NCBI GenBank assembly: GCA_031278895.1
Contig: JAITJN010000020.1
Location: forward strand, 1-34,186
Origin: Candidatus Endomicrobiellum guadaloupense
Lineage (GTDB): Bacteria; Elusimicrobiota; Endomicrobiia; Endomicrobiales; Endomicrobiaceae
Length of the DNA stretch: 34,186 bases
Direction: 5' to 3'
The position numbers and the translations under genes are program-made. The notes beneath the pieces are model-generated. The model was not told the origin of the DNA, made no database searches, and worked only from the letters and a program-made list of their open reading frames with translations. Shown piece by piece: positions 17,454 to 25,686 of the stretch. The stretch's first letter is position 1; each line of letters begins with the position of its first letter.

Positions 17454-18098
17454 ATGGATTTTATATTTTCCAAACTATTTCCTCATAGACATTTTACAAC
17501 GCTTAGATCAGCTGGCGATATGAAGAACAAGACTGAAAGAGACAGTTTCTTTCAGTCTTGTTCTTTAAACTCTAAAGATTTAGTTCTTGCAAATCAAGTT
17601 CATGGGAATAATGTGAAAGTTGTTAAATCTTCAGATAAAAATACTATTATTGACAATTGCGATGCTTTAATAACAGATGATAATAGTGTATTACTGGGAA
17701 TTTTTACTGCTGATTGTATTCCTGTTCTTATTTCTTGCGGGAGTGGTAAGGTTAAGGCTGCAGTGCATGCTGGTTGGAAGGGCATTTATTTGGGGATAGT
17801 TGAAAATACTATAGAAATATTAAAAAAGGATTTCTGTATAAACAGTGAAGATATAAAAGTTTACATAGGTCCTCATATTCGTTTTTGTTGCTATAAAACC
17901 GGATATGAAATGGAAAACAAATTTAATGTAAAACTTGTTGATTCAAAGCTAGATTTATCTGCAATACTTTTCAATAAATTAAAAACATGTGATATTAATG
18001 AAATTTTTGACGTTAATCAATGTACACATCACAATGAAGCTTTGTTTTTTTCTTACAGGCGTAACTCTTGTACACAAAGACTCCTTTCTGTAATTTAA
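17454..18098 (+). CDS. pgeF: Peptidoglycan editing factor PgeF / YfiH (laccase-domain family)
   Basis: This family (PF02578) was long called polyphenol oxidase or laccase domain. Members are now linked to correcting L-Ser misincorporation in UDP-MurNAc-peptide and to purine nucleoside processing. The 214-residue product carries the three metal ligands: His50 in NQVHG, Cys88 in FTADCIP and His105 in AVHAGWKG. IGPHIRFCCYKTG and the C-terminal SYRRNSCTQRLLSVI are also conserved. The size is a little below the E. coli protein. Placement right after ftsZ agrees with a cell-wall role. It lies 18 bases after ftsZ with only a weak ribosome binding site. Confidence 0.9.
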   Translation: MDFIFSKLFPHRHFTTLRSAGDMKNKTERDSFFQSCSLNSKDLVLANQVHGNNVKVVKSSDKNTIIDNCDALITDDNSVLLGIFTADCIPVLISCGSGKVKAAVHAGWKGIYLGIVENTIEILKKDFCINSEDIKVYIGPHIRFCCYKTGYEMENKFNVKLVDSKLDLSAILFNKLKTCDINEIFDVNQCTHHNEALFFSYRRNSCTQRLLSVI

Positions 18099-18105
18099 AA
18101 TTCAC

Positions 18106-18128
18106 TAAGATTTCTAATTGAAATCTTA
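18106..18128 (+). terminator. AT-rich hairpin after the dcw cluster, probable weak terminator
   Basis: TAAGATTTC (18106-18114) and GAAATCTTA (18120-18128) form a perfect 9-bp stem with a TAATT loop, just after the pgeF stop. The following TATATCAAGTATT is only partly T-rich, so termination may be inefficient. It could also influence transcription of the next gene. Confidence 0.5.
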
Positions 18129-18155
18129 TATATCAAGTATTAAAAGGTATAATTA

Positions 18156-18755
18156 TTGTATATGAGAAATATTAAAAGTATTATACTATTTTCAATATCT
18201 GTGTCTTTGGCTTGTTTATTATCTTCATGTACAAAGCATTTAAATGATAATAACAACACAAGAACAGAAAATTATTACCGAGGAAATCCAAGATATATTT
18301 CTGATTATAATTCTAAAGTTATTGGTTTGGGAAGATTCCATGTAGCTCAAAATCAAAGAGTGTTGAAAATTGTTAATAGAGAGTTGACGCTAGGACTTAA
18401 AAAATCTCATTGGATTTGGTATATTTTCCCGCAGATAAAAGGATTAGGTGTTAGTGATATCAGTGAGTACTATGGTATATATTCTTTAGAAGAGGCAAAA
18501 CAATATTTAGAGGATAGTGTTTTAGGCGATAGATTGATTAAACATACAGGCCTTGTACTTAATTTTAGAAATAGCAAAACTCTAGAGCAAATATTTGGCT
18601 CAATTGATAAACAAAAATTCATATCTTCAATGAGTTTGTTTAATCAAGCATCTATTATGAATGGTATGAATAATTCTATTTTTAACCAAGCCCTTCAAGC
18701 TTTCAATAATGGTCGTGAAGATGTTAAAACTTTACAAATACTAGGCCTTAATTAA
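18156..18755 (+). CDS. DUF1810-domain protein with a lipoprotein signal peptide
   Basis: The body (about residues 55-195) matches DUF1810 (PF08837): GRFHVAQ near the start, the hallmark KSHWIWYIFPQIKGLG, YYGIYSLEEAKQYLED, VLGDRL, LEQIFGS, and a closing FNNGREDVKTLQILG. Function of this family is not established, and most members are short cytoplasmic proteins. Here it is preceded by a basic start, a hydrophobic core and LLSSC, a plausible lipobox, so the product may be a lipoprotein. Two starts are possible. TTG at 18156 is 8 bases after AAAAGG, and ATG at 18162 lies too far from AAAAGG but just past a TATAAT (18148-18153). The signal sequence is unchanged by the choice. The residues between the Cys and the domain are polar, like a tether. 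Confidence 0.78.
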   Translation: MYMRNIKSIILFSISVSLACLLSSCTKHLNDNNNTRTENYYRGNPRYISDYNSKVIGLGRFHVAQNQRVLKIVNRELTLGLKKSHWIWYIFPQIKGLGVSDISEYYGIYSLEEAKQYLEDSVLGDRLIKHTGLVLNFRNSKTLEQIFGSIDKQKFISSMSLFNQASIMNGMNNSIFNQALQAFNNGREDVKTLQILGLN

Positions 18756-18797
18756 TATCTGCAGTATTTCACATTTCTTATTTACCTAAAACCATCC

Positions 18798-18839
18798 TTT
18801 ATAGTGTCGCTATAAATAAATCTGCCATTTTAGTATAAT
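18798..18839 (+). promoter_or_regulatory. Putative pheA operon promoter with an inverted repeat upstream
   Basis: TATAAT at 18834-18839 lies 31 bases before the GTG start of pheA; transcription from near 18846 would leave GGGGGAGAGG as ribosome binding site. No good -35 is visible. At the -35 position is a perfect 7-bp inverted repeat, TTTATAG-TGTCG-CTATAAA (18798-18816), which could be an operator or a terminator stem of the upstream gene, although it has no T tract. Confidence 0.4.
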
Positions 18840-18870
18840 ATTTAAAATTAGTAGGGGGAGAGGATCCAAA

Positions 18871-19947
18871 GTGTCTTTAAAACTGCGTGAAGCTAGAAGG
18901 TCTATAGACAAAGTTGACAAAGAAATAGCAAAGCTCTTAGATAAAAGAGGGAGACTTGCATTAAATATTGCTAAAGCAAAAAATAATAAAGACTTTAGTT
19001 TAGGAGACATAGTATATTACGTTCCTTCTCGCGAAAAGGAAGTGTTAAAGAACATTACTTCTTCAAAGAGTGTTTTAGGACAAGAAGCTCTTAAAAATAT
19101 ATATACAGAGATAATAAGTGCTTGCAGAAATCTTGAAGCTCCGACAAGAGTGTCATTCTTAGGTCCTTGGGCAACGTTTTCTCATCAAGCAGCAATTAAA
19201 AACTTTGGTTCTTGTGGGTATTTTATTCCTGCCGCGACTCCTCTTGATGTTCTTTCAGAAGTTGAAAGTGGAAGATCAGATTTTGGTGTAGTGCCTATAG
19301 AAAACTCAAATGAAGGTTCTGTAAATATAATATTGGATATGCTTGTTGAAACTGAAATTAAAATATGTGCAGAGATAAGTTTAAAAATAGAACAGTGTTT
19401 CCTTGTGAAAAATCCTAAAGCTGAAGTTTTAAGAATTTATTCTCACACGCATGCTTTAGCCCAGTGTAGAGATTGGATAACACAGCATTACCCTGATGCT
19501 GAATTAATACCTGTTTCCTCAACAGCACAAGCAGCAAAGAAAGTTACTAAAGAAGATTTTTCTGCAGCAATAGCTTCGCAAGTGGCAGCTAAAATTTATA
19601 ATCTGTATATATTAGAAAAAGGTGTACAAGATAGCAAAGAAAATTTTACAAGATTTTTTGTTATAGGTAAGGTATCAACTGAACCTAGTTATAAGGATAA
19701 AACTAGTTTGGTTTTTATAGTTAAAGATAAAGTTGGAGCACTATACGAAGCTCTTGAAGTATTTAATAAAAACAATGTAAATTTGACAAAGATTGAGTCT
19801 CGCCCAACAAAGAAAAGAGCATGGGAATATATGTTTTTTGTTGATTTTAAAGGACATATCAAAGACCAAAACATAGTTAAAACAATAAAGAGTTTAGAAA
19901 GTAAAAATGTTTTTGTAAAAAGTTTGGGTAGTTACCCAAGAGCATAA
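18871..19947 (+). CDS. pheA: Bifunctional chorismate mutase / prephenate dehydratase
   Basis: PheA converts chorismate to prephenate and then to phenylpyruvate, the phenylalanine branch. Of 358 residues, 1-85 are an AroQ-type chorismate mutase (IDKVDKEIAKLLDKRGRLA; YVPSREKEVL). Residues 90-270 are the dehydratase (FLGPWATFSHQAA, VVPIENSNEGSV, FTRFFVIG with catalytic Thr). Residues 278-358 are an ACT domain (GALYEALEVF, then ESRPTKKRAWEY) expected to bind phenylalanine for feedback inhibition. SHTHALAQC replaces the common SHPQ form. The start is GTG at 18871, supported by GGGGGAGAGG a few bases upstream. It opens the aromatic operon; hisC starts one base after its stop. Confidence 0.96.
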   Translation: MSLKLREARRSIDKVDKEIAKLLDKRGRLALNIAKAKNNKDFSLGDIVYYVPSREKEVLKNITSSKSVLGQEALKNIYTEIISACRNLEAPTRVSFLGPWATFSHQAAIKNFGSCGYFIPAATPLDVLSEVESGRSDFGVVPIENSNEGSVNIILDMLVETEIKICAEISLKIEQCFLVKNPKAEVLRIYSHTHALAQCRDWITQHYPDAELIPVSSTAQAAKKVTKEDFSAAIASQVAAKIYNLYILEKGVQDSKENFTRFFVIGKVSTEPSYKDKTSLVFIVKDKVGALYEALEVFNKNNVNLTKIESRPTKKRAWEYMFFVDFKGHIKDQNIVKTIKSLESKNVFVKSLGSYPRA

Positions 19948-19948
19948 T

Positions 19949-21070
19949 ATGGATATACAAGACATCATCAGAAAAGCGTGCAATGGGCTTAAACCTTATG
20001 TTGCAGGTAAGTCCATAGAAGAGATAAAAAGAGAATATAATCTTAAAGAGGTTATAAAGCTTGCATCAAATGAAAACTCTTTAGGCGCTTCAAAAAAAGC
20101 TCTAAAGGCATTAAAAAATAATTTTGACAAAGTATTTTTTTATCCTGATTCAAATTCTTTCAACTTAAAAAAATATCTATCAAAACGATACAGGGTGTCA
20201 CCCGAGAATATTTTTACTGCAGCAGGTGGAGATGAAATAATAGAGCTTATAGCAAAATTGTTTTTTAATTCTGAAGATGAAATTGTTATTTCAAAATATT
20301 CATTTATAAGATACTCTATGGCTGTACAACTTATGGGATCTAAAGCTGTAGTAGTCCCTATGGATGGAAAGTTTAGATATGATTTGCAAGCTTTAGCAAA
20401 GGCATGTAATAGAAATACAAAAGCTGTTTTTATTACAAACCCAAATAATCCAACGGGTACATATAATACTAAGAAAGAATTTTCTCAGTTCCTAAAAGAT
20501 TTGCCTTTAAACAGGTTTGGAGTTAAGCCGATAGTAATTCTGGATGAGGCATATTTTGAGTATGGATCTATAGAAAAAGATTATCCAGACGGTACTAATT
20601 ATTTAAAAGATAATCTAACCCTAATAGTTTTTAGAACATTTTCAAAAATTTATGGTCTTGCAGGTTTAAGAGTAGCGTATGGTTTTGCTAACCAAAAGAT
20701 AGTAGAGTATATTGAAAGAACAAGACCTCCTTTCAATGTCAATCTCTTGGCACAAGCTGCTGCTTGCGCGGCTATAACAGACAAAGCCCAAGTAATACGA
20801 AGCCAGAAGCTTATAGTTAAAGAAAAAAAATACCTTTATAAAGAATTTAAAAAGATTGGTGTAGAGTACATAAAATCAGCTGCAAATTTTATTCTTTTTA
20901 AAACATTCCCCATTTTTGGAAAAGATATGTTTATAGAACTTTTGAAAGAAGGCGTAATAGTAAGAGCTATGGATGAATATGATCTTCCAGATTGGATAAG
21001 AGTTACAATTGGCCTTCATAAAGAAAATAAATTGTTTATAGCGAAGTTAAAGAAAGTTTTGAAATCTTAA
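19949..21070 (+). CDS. hisC: HisC-type aminotransferase, probably acting on aromatic keto acids
   Basis: This is a 373-residue PLP-dependent class I aminotransferase of the histidinol-phosphate aminotransferase family. Motifs: [18 protein letters not shown] near the N-terminus, [34 protein letters not shown], and [18 protein letters not shown] with PLP-binding Lys233. The C-terminal [16 protein letters not shown] holds the substrate-carboxylate Arg. By family it is HisC. Lying between pheA and the DAHP synthase, with no his gene in the window, it more likely makes phenylalanine and tyrosine from their keto acids, possibly besides histidine synthesis. Substrate range cannot be read from sequence. 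Confidence 0.88.
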   Translation: MDIQDIIRKACNGLKPYVAGKSIEEIKREYNLKEVIKLASNENSLGASKKALKALKNNFDKVFFYPDSNSFNLKKYLSKRYRVSPENIFTAAGGDEIIELIAKLFFNSEDEIVISKYSFIRYSMAVQLMGSKAVVVPMDGKFRYDLQALAKACNRNTKAVFITNPNNPTGTYNTKKEFSQFLKDLPLNRFGVKPIVILDEAYFEYGSIEKDYPDGTNYLKDNLTLIVFRTFSKIYGLAGLRVAYGFANQKIVEYIERTRPPFNVNLLAQAAACAAITDKAQVIRSQKLIVKEKKYLYKEFKKIGVEYIKSAANFILFKTFPIFGKDMFIELLKEGVIVRAMDEYDLPDWIRVTIGLHKENKLFIAKLKKVLKS

Positions 21071-21083
21071 AAAAGGAATTTCT

Positions 21084-22106
21084 ATGATAATAACAATGAA
21101 GCAAGGTGCAAAACCAAAAGATATTGCACTTATTGCAGGAAAAATTAAAGGCTTGGGATATAAGCCTCATATATCAAAAGGTAAAGACGTTACAATTATA
21201 GGAATGATTGGCGATTATGCTGAAAAGTATAAAGATGCTTTTGAGTCTATGGAAGTTGTTGAACATGTAAGTGAGATACAAAAGCCTTATAAGCTTGCTT
21301 CAAGAGAGTTCAAGAAAGAAAATACACTAGTTAAAGTAAGCAGGAATGTTGAAATAGGTGGTAAAAAAATACATGTTATCGCTGGTCCTTGTGCAGTTGA
21401 AAGTAAAGAGCAGATGTTTACTACTGCAAAAATAGTTAAAGATGCAGGAACAACAATAATTAGAGGTGGGGCGTATAAGCCAAGAAGTTCTCCATATGCC
21501 TTTCAAGGTCTTGGAGAAAAAGGTCTTAAATATTTGAAAGAAGCTGGTACAAAGCTCCATATGCCAACTATTAGTGAAGCTATGACTGTTGAACAGGTTG
21601 ATCTTGTTTCAAAATGTTGTGATATAGTGCAGATAGGTGCAAGAAATATACAAAATTATGATTTGTTAAAAGCTGCTGGAAAACAAAAAAAACCAGTCCT
21701 TTTAAAAAGAGGTATGGCTACAACAATAAAAGAACTCTTGCTCTCTGCAGAATATGTTCTTTCTCAAGGCAATTATAATGTTATTCTTTGTGAAAGAGGA
21801 ATAAGAACATTTGAAACTTCTACAAGATTTACAATGGATTTAAATGCAATTCCAGTTATAAAAAAGCTTTCGCATTTACCTGTAGTTTTAGATCCATCTC
21901 ATGGCATAGGTATTAGAGAGCATGTAGGCACTATGGCAAAAGCTTGTGTTGCTGTCGGAGCTGATGGTTTAATAATAGAGGTCCACCCTCAGCCAGAACT
22001 TGCCCTTTCTGATGGGCCACAGAGTTTGTTACCAGAGCAGTTTAAAACTTTGATGAAAGAGCTTGATTTAGTTGCAAAAGCTGTTGGCAGGGAGATTTTA
22101 GATTAA
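21084..22106 (+). CDS. aroF: 3-deoxy-7-phosphoheptulonate (DAHP) synthase, class I beta
   Basis: This enzyme condenses phosphoenolpyruvate and erythrose 4-phosphate, the first step of aromatic synthesis. The 340-residue protein has a ferredoxin-like N-terminal domain (about 1-75), which in Thermotoga-type enzymes mediates feedback inhibition, and a TIM barrel. Barrel motifs are [69 protein letters not shown], and the end [18 protein letters not shown] with metal and substrate residues. A clear AAAAAAGGA precedes the ATG. Its stop codon shares one base with the tyrA start (TAATG). Confidence 0.95.
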   Translation: MIITMKQGAKPKDIALIAGKIKGLGYKPHISKGKDVTIIGMIGDYAEKYKDAFESMEVVEHVSEIQKPYKLASREFKKENTLVKVSRNVEIGGKKIHVIAGPCAVESKEQMFTTAKIVKDAGTTIIRGGAYKPRSSPYAFQGLGEKGLKYLKEAGTKLHMPTISEAMTVEQVDLVSKCCDIVQIGARNIQNYDLLKAAGKQKKPVLLKRGMATTIKELLLSAEYVLSQGNYNVILCERGIRTFETSTRFTMDLNAIPVIKKLSHLPVVLDPSHGIGIREHVGTMAKACVAVGADGLIIEVHPQPELALSDGPQSLLPEQFKTLMKELDLVAKAVGREILD

Positions 22107-22924
22107 TGCTAAATATAGGCATAGTCGGATTAGGACAAATAGGCGGTTCTTTAGGGCTTGCTTTAAAAAGCAAAACTTTAAAGAACCTCTATCATATAAT
22201 AGGCATCGCAAGAAGGAAAGAAACTTTAAAATATGCTCTTAAGATTGGAGCTGTTGATGAAGTATCTTTATCTATTGAATCGGCGAGAAATGCTGATATT
22301 ATTGTTATATGTACGCCTGTTGATACAGTTGTTGCAATATATAAAAAGCTTGTTAAAATTGTTAAAAAAAATGCTGTAATTACAGATGTTGGTAGTATAA
22401 AATATCAAATAGAATATAAAATAAAAAATAGTAGCGGTAAAATTTCTTTTGTCGGTTCTCATCCAATGGCAGGAAAAGAAAAGAATGGATTGATATCTGC
22501 ATCTCCGGAAATGTTTAAAAATGCAAAAGTTGTTGTAACGGCACAAAGTGGGGAATCTAAAAAAGTTGTATCTAAAATGTGGAAAGATGTCGGTGCTGTA
22601 ATTGTAAAAATGTCTGCACAAAAGCATGACGAGTTAATTGCTTTTACAAGTCACATCCCTCACGTTATAGCTTTTGCACTAAACAAAGTTTATAAAAATA
22701 TGAAGAAAAAAAATCCGAAGATTGACGAACTTACTGCAGGATCTTTTAAAAGTATTACAAGAGTTGCTGTTTCTAGTGCAGATATGTGGGCTCCAATTTT
22801 TGCTTCAAACAGCAAAAATATCAATAAATATTTAGATGAATTTATAAAAGAACTTAATATCTTTAAACGAAATCTAAATAATAGTAGAAAAATTAAACAA
22901 GAGATTCTTAAGATTCAAAGATAA
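22106..22924 (+). CDS. tyrA: Prephenate dehydrogenase
   Basis: TyrA oxidatively decarboxylates prephenate to 4-hydroxyphenylpyruvate, the tyrosine branch. The 272-residue protein has the NAD(P) fold with GLGQIG (8-13), followed by VICTPVDTV and ITDVGSIK, then the catalytic GSHPMAGKE and SHIPHVIAFAL in the dimerisation domain. There is no ACT domain, so feedback control may be absent or rest on the aroF and pheA domains. An arogenate-specific enzyme is an alternative that cannot be excluded. It is translationally coupled to aroF by the TAATG junction. Confidence 0.92.
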   Translation: MLNIGIVGLGQIGGSLGLALKSKTLKNLYHIIGIARRKETLKYALKIGAVDEVSLSIESARNADIIVICTPVDTVVAIYKKLVKIVKKNAVITDVGSIKYQIEYKIKNSSGKISFVGSHPMAGKEKNGLISASPEMFKNAKVVVTAQSGESKKVVSKMWKDVGAVIVKMSAQKHDELIAFTSHIPHVIAFALNKVYKNMKKKNPKIDELTAGSFKSITRVAVSSADMWAPIFASNSKNINKYLDEFIKELNIFKRNLNNSRKIKQEILKIQR

Positions 22925-22934
22925 TGGATGATAT

Positions 22935-24227
22935 ATGGATATAAAATTAAAAAAAGTAAATTCTATTTCTGGCATTATTGAAGTGCCTGCAGATAAGTCT
23001 ATAACACATAGAGCTGTTATACTATCGTCTCTAGCAGAAGGAGAATCAATAGTTAGAAATTATTTGCCTTCTGACGATTGCAATAGGACAATAGAAGCTT
23101 TTCGTCAGATGGGCGCGGAAATTAAAATTGATAATGGAAATCTATACATAAAAGGTATTGGGTTAAAACTTAAAAAACCGCAATATGGGCAATATAATAT
23201 TTATGCAGGTAATTCCGCTACAACCGCAAGGCTTATTTCAGGTATTTTGGCAGGACAAAATTTTGAGTCTATTGTAACAGGTGATGAGAGTCTTTCAAAA
23301 AGACCGATGGGAAGAATAATAGAGCCATTATTTAGAATGGGAGCTAAGATTATTTCAAAAAGAGGATTTTTGCCATTGACAATAGATGGCAAGAGCCTAT
23401 TAAACGCTGTAAAGTACGATTGCAACAAATCTACAGCTCAAGTTAAGTCAGCAGTTTTATTTGCTGGACTTTATGCTGACGGAGCTACAACTTATAGTGA
23501 ACCTGTAAAATCTAGAGACCATAGCGAAAGAATGCTGAAAACTTTTGGAGCAGACATTAAAGTTAACGGAAATTCTGTAACAATTTATCCTGCGCGCAAG
23601 CTAAATCCACAAGATATTACTGTTCCAGGAGATATTTCTTCAGCGGCATTTTTTATAGCAGCGGCTTTAATTGTGCCTGGTTCAAGTCTGACGATAAAGA
23701 ATGTTGGTATTAACCCAACAAGAGATGGTTTAATTGAAGTTTTAAAGCGTATGGAGGCTAATATTTCTTTAGTAAGCCATAGAGAAATTTCTAATGAACC
23801 CGTTTGCGATATAGAAGTTAAATATTCAAAACTTAAAGCCGTAAATATAGATGCATCAATTGTACCAAAAATGGTTGATGAAATTCCTATATTTGTTCTC
23901 ATAGCGACCCAAGCTGATGGTATAACTAGAATCTCAGGAGCTGGAGAACTTAAAGTTAAAGAAACAGATAGAATTGCTGCTGTAGCAAGCCAATTCAAAA
24001 AGCTTGGTGCTCAAGTTGAAGCAATTGATGATGGTTTTATTATTAAGGGTAATGTGGGTGCATCTCTTAATGGAAACCTTTTAGATAGCTTTGAAGATCA
24101 TAGAATAGCAATGACTTTATCAATAGCTTCGTTGATAGCTTGTGGAGAAACTATAATTAAAGATTCAAGTTGTGTTAGCATATCTTTCCCAAATTTTTAT
24201 GAGGTTTTAGAAAACATATGCAAGTAA
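22935..24227 (+). CDS. aroA: 3-phosphoshikimate 1-carboxyvinyltransferase (EPSP synthase)
   Basis: AroA transfers the enolpyruvyl group of PEP to shikimate 3-phosphate. The 430-residue protein starts with the substrate motif ADKSITHR (Lys21, Ser22, Arg26). GNSATTARL (from Gly92) carries Ala95 where class I enzymes have Gly. SKRPMGRIIEPL, TAQVKSAVLFAGL, RDHSERML, DEIPIFVLIA with the catalytic Asp, KETDRI and DSFEDHRIAM follow. The Ala, together with the RPMGR and AQVKSA motifs, resembles class II enzymes, which are typically less sensitive to glyphosate. Start is ATG at 22935, 10 bases after tyrA, with a weak ribosome binding site. It overlaps plsC by 10 bases. Confidence 0.96.
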   Translation: MDIKLKKVNSISGIIEVPADKSITHRAVILSSLAEGESIVRNYLPSDDCNRTIEAFRQMGAEIKIDNGNLYIKGIGLKLKKPQYGQYNIYAGNSATTARLISGILAGQNFESIVTGDESLSKRPMGRIIEPLFRMGAKIISKRGFLPLTIDGKSLLNAVKYDCNKSTAQVKSAVLFAGLYADGATTYSEPVKSRDHSERMLKTFGADIKVNGNSVTIYPARKLNPQDITVPGDISSAAFFIAAALIVPGSSLTIKNVGINPTRDGLIEVLKRMEANISLVSHREISNEPVCDIEVKYSKLKAVNIDASIVPKMVDEIPIFVLIATQADGITRISGAGELKVKETDRIAAVASQFKKLGAQVEAIDDGFIIKGNVGASLNGNLLDSFEDHRIAMTLSIASLIACGETIIKDSSCVSISFPNFYEVLENICK

Positions 24228-24808
24228 AAGAGGAATCAACTTTTTTATTTCTTCTAGGAAGACAAATGTTTAGAATAATGTTTAAACTTTTTTATAGATG
24301 TCATATAGAAGGGGTAGAAAATATACCTAAAACAGGAGGAGCAATAATTGCTCCAAACCATATGAGTTTTTTTGATCCTCCTCTTACAGGAGCAGCTATG
24401 AAACGTCCATTGTATTTTATGGCTAAAAAGGAATTGTTTGACGTGCCTATTTTTGGTTGGACTATAAGGCAGACAAATGCATTTCCTGTAAAAAGAGAAG
24501 TTCAGGATATGTCTGCAATGCGCCATGCATTTTCTCTTCTTGAAGAAGGGCATTTACTTTTGATGTTTCCCGAGGGGACTCGTTCTAAAGACGGGAATTT
24601 AGGGAAAGCTAGAGCTGGAGCAGGTATGGTTGCATGTAATGCTCAAGTTCCGTTGATTCCAGTAAAAATAAAGAATACAAATATGATGTCAAAATTTAAA
24701 CAGATAAGAATAAAATATGGAAAGCCTATTTATCCTCCAAAAGATTTTTCAAAAAATGATTACATTGGGTTATCTCAAAAAGCTTTGGATGAAATATCAA
24801 AAATGTGA
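24218..24808 (+). CDS. plsC: 1-acyl-sn-glycerol-3-phosphate acyltransferase
   Basis: PlsC adds the second acyl chain to lysophosphatidic acid to give phosphatidic acid at the inner membrane. The 196-residue protein has a hydrophobic, amphipathic N-terminus, the catalytic H-x4-D as NHMSFFD (His48, Asp53), AKKELFDVPIFGW, and the substrate motif MFPEGTRSKDG (about 116-126). LIPVKIKNT is the family's third block. It starts inside aroA (10-base overlap) and ends in the ispH start. In many bacteria cmk sits between aroA and this gene; here it does not. Confidence 0.93.
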   Translation: MQVKEESTFLFLLGRQMFRIMFKLFYRCHIEGVENIPKTGGAIIAPNHMSFFDPPLTGAAMKRPLYFMAKKELFDVPIFGWTIRQTNAFPVKREVQDMSAMRHAFSLLEEGHLLLMFPEGTRSKDGNLGKARAGAGMVACNAQVPLIPVKIKNTNMMSKFKQIRIKYGKPIYPPKDFSKNDYIGLSQKALDEISKM

Positions 24809-25686
24809 TGGAGTATTTAGTGAATAAAAATTTAGGAGTAAAAATATCTGATAATGCAGGGTTTTGTTTTGGTGTTAAAAGAGCTATAGACTTAGTAGAA
24901 AAGACTTTAAATGAACAATCTAAAGTATATACTTTAGGACCAATAATTCACAATCCGCAAGAAGTTAAACGTTTAGAAGAAAAAGGCGTAAAAATTTTAA
25001 AAGATATAGATAGGGTCAAAAGTGGTTGTATAGTACTTAGAACTCATGGTGTATCTTTGGAATTACGCAATAGACTAGAAAAAGATAAAGCAATATCTGT
25101 TATAGATGCTACTTGTCCTTTTGTTAAGAAAGCTCAAGATATAGTCAAAAACTTGAGTTCACAAGAAACAACTATAGTAATAGTTGGTGAAAAATCCCAT
25201 CCTGAAGTTGAAGCCCTTGTTTCTTACGGTGAGGGGAAATGTGTTGTTGTTGGGAATCCTAAAGAAGCAGTTGAATTTAACGGTGTAGGCGATTTAAGTA
25301 TTGTAAGCCAAACAACGCAGACACCTCAAAACTTTAATGCTATTGTTGAAATTTTAAAAGATGAATTTAAAGTTACTATTTACAATACCATATGCAAAGC
25401 AACTCTTGAAAGGCAGGAAGCCGCAGAGAAGCTTGCTAAGAAAGTTGATTTGATGTTAGTTATTGGTGGAAAAAATTCAGGAAATACCACGCGTCTTGCA
25501 GAAATATGTAAAGCGCAAACAGAGACTTACCATATTGAGACTGTAGATGAAATTGATAATAAATGGTTTAAAAATTTTGAAATTATAGGCTTAACTGCAG
25601 GAGCTTCAACTCCTGATAGCATAATAAAAAGTGTTGAGAGGAGGGTTAGAGAGATTCTCGAGTGTTATGGAAAGCGATACTTTTAA
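24805..25686 (+). CDS. ispH: 4-hydroxy-3-methylbut-2-enyl diphosphate reductase
   Basis: IspH (LytB) is the iron-sulfur enzyme making IPP and DMAPP in the last step of the MEP isoprenoid pathway. The 293-residue protein has the three cluster cysteines: Cys21 in GFCFGVKRAI, Cys104 in DATCPFVKK and Cys197 in TICKATLERQ. THGVS, GEKSHPEV, GGKNSGNT and GASTPDSII are also typical. The annotated GTG at 24805 is immediately followed by ATG at 24808, which overlaps the plsC stop as TGATG. The ATG is the more natural start; residue numbers here count from the GTG. It ends the operon; the frequent neighbour rpsA is absent. Confidence 0.95.
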   Translation: MMEYLVNKNLGVKISDNAGFCFGVKRAIDLVEKTLNEQSKVYTLGPIIHNPQEVKRLEEKGVKILKDIDRVKSGCIVLRTHGVSLELRNRLEKDKAISVIDATCPFVKKAQDIVKNLSSQETTIVIVGEKSHPEVEALVSYGEGKCVVVGNPKEAVEFNGVGDLSIVSQTTQTPQNFNAIVEILKDEFKVTIYNTICKATLERQEAAEKLAKKVDLMLVIGGKNSGNTTRLAEICKAQTETYHIETVDEIDNKWFKNFEIIGLTAGASTPDSIIKSVERRVREILECYGKRYF

